Assembly (NCBI RefSeq): GCF_015207245.1 | Contig: NZ_JADEXF010000246.1 | Span: forward strand, 1 to 6,117 | Reading direction: 5' to 3' | From: Nostoc cf. edaphicum LEGE 07299 | GTDB lineage: Bacteria > Cyanobacteriota > Cyanobacteriia > Cyanobacteriales > Nostocaceae | DNA: 6,117 nt | Shown: piece after piece, positions 5,589-6,117 of the stretch | Layout of the letters: the number at the start of each line of letters is the position of its first letter | Position numbering within the stretch: position 1 is the stretch's first letter | The notes under the pieces: model-generated | Told to the model about the DNA's origin: nothing | The model's database searches: none | Seen by the model: the letters and a program-made list of their open reading frames with translations, nothing else | Translations under genes and position numbers: made by a program

Positions 5589-6117
5589 ATGAATTTGCAA
5601 GAAATTTGGAAGTTATTACAAGAGACGTTCAAAGAATGGAGTGAGGATAAAGCCTCACGGTTAGCGGCGGCGTTAGCTTATTACACGATTTTTTCCATTG
5701 CACCATTGCTAATTATTGTAATTGCGATCGCAGGTGCAGTATTTGGAGAGGAAGCGGCAAGAGGTCAAATTGTCGGACAAATTCAAGGTTTAGTCGGGGT
5801 AGACGGCGCAAAGTTTCTCGAAACAGCCATCCAAAATGCTAACCAACCAAAGACAGGAGCGATCGCTTCGATCATTAGTGTCGTAGTTCTACTAGTGGGT
5901 GCTACAGGCTTATTTACTGAGTTGCAAGATGCCATGAACACGATTTGGGAAGTGAAACCCAAACCTGGACGTGGCATAAATAATATGATTCGCCTCCGCG
6001 TTTTGTCCTTTGCAATGGTGATCGGAATTGGATTTTTACTTTTAGTTTCTCTAGTAATTAGTACGATACTAACAACATTAGTTACATACTTTAGTAACTT
6101 GTTGCCAGGTTTTGATT
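5589..6117 (+). CDS. YihY/virulence factor BrkB family membrane protein, C-terminus cut by window edge
   Basis: The gene is open from the ATG at 5589 to the window end (176 codons read, no stop). Family members are usually near 300 residues, so about 60% is seen. The N-terminus is the family hallmark: an amphipathic start (MNLQEIWKLLQETFKEWSED), then RLAAALAYYTIFSIAPLL (24-41) leading into the first membrane helix (about 28-52). A second helix at about 90-108 runs into GATGLFTELQDAMNTIWEV (104-122), another conserved block, and a third helix spans about 137-165. The protein was formerly called ribonuclease BN in error; it is an inner-membrane protein of unclear function, sometimes proposed as a transporter. 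It is transcribed divergently from the nuclease-like gene and preceded by a strong ribosome binding site. Two HIP1 sites fall inside. Confidence 0.93.
   Translation, partial: MNLQEIWKLLQETFKEWSEDKASRLAAALAYYTIFSIAPLLIIVIAIAGAVFGEEAARGQIVGQIQGLVGVDGAKFLETAIQNANQPKTGAIASIISVVVLLVGATGLFTELQDAMNTIWEVKPKPGRGINNMIRLRVLSFAMVIGIGFLLLVSLVISTILTTLVTYFSNLLPGFD

Noticed and set aside
5783..5977. 64-codon minus-strand open frame
   Set aside because: It is antisense to the conserved GATGLFTELQDAMNTIWEV region of the yihY-like gene.

Overview
The window looks like chromosomal DNA of a cyanobacterium, most likely a filamentous Nostoc-like one. The main evidence is seven perfect copies of the HIP1 octamer GCGATCGC (101, 2471, 2930, 3086, 3397, 5724 and 5859). 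Also in favour are moderately AT-rich spacers carrying palindromic and GC-rich interspersed-type repeats, and protein families common in that group (a DUF4394 protein and a small PD-(D/E)XK nuclease-like protein). The species assignment is inference. No rRNA, tRNA, CRISPR array or transposase is visible.

Layout. (1) Positions 1-1432, minus strand: the two membrane subunits of a TRAP-type secondary transporter, dctQ-like (TTG start) then dctM-like. They overlap by 17 nt, and the large subunit runs off the left edge. The periplasmic binding protein that such a system needs is not in the window. (2) Positions 1433-1671: a divergent spacer with a tandem palindromic repeat. (3) Positions 1672-3201, plus strand: a full-length ComM/YifB AAA+ ATPase, the branch-migration helicase of natural transformation. 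(4) Positions 3202-3689: a long spacer with a 41-codon ORF resembling the start of a HicB-like protein, an AT-rich hairpin, and a cluster of three TTGACAG motifs in front of the next gene. (5) Positions 3690-4544, plus strand: an exported DUF4394 protein. (6) Positions 4545-4715: a convergent spacer with a strong hairpin, probably a terminator. (7) Positions 4716-5357, minus strand: an orphan PD-(D/E)XK nuclease-fold protein. (8) Positions 5358-5588: a divergent spacer with a GC-rich repeat and a hairpin. (9) Positions 5589-6117, plus strand: the N-terminal part of a YihY/BrkB-family membrane protein, cut by the right edge.

Apart from the dctQ-dctM pair, the genes do not form one pathway. They are mostly single transcription units separated by spacers, the usual cyanobacterial arrangement. 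I found no convincing new multi-gene system. The best leads are the TTGACAG cluster upstream of the DUF4394 gene, the truncated HicB-like ORF, the orphan nuclease-like gene, and the repeats in the divergent spacers.
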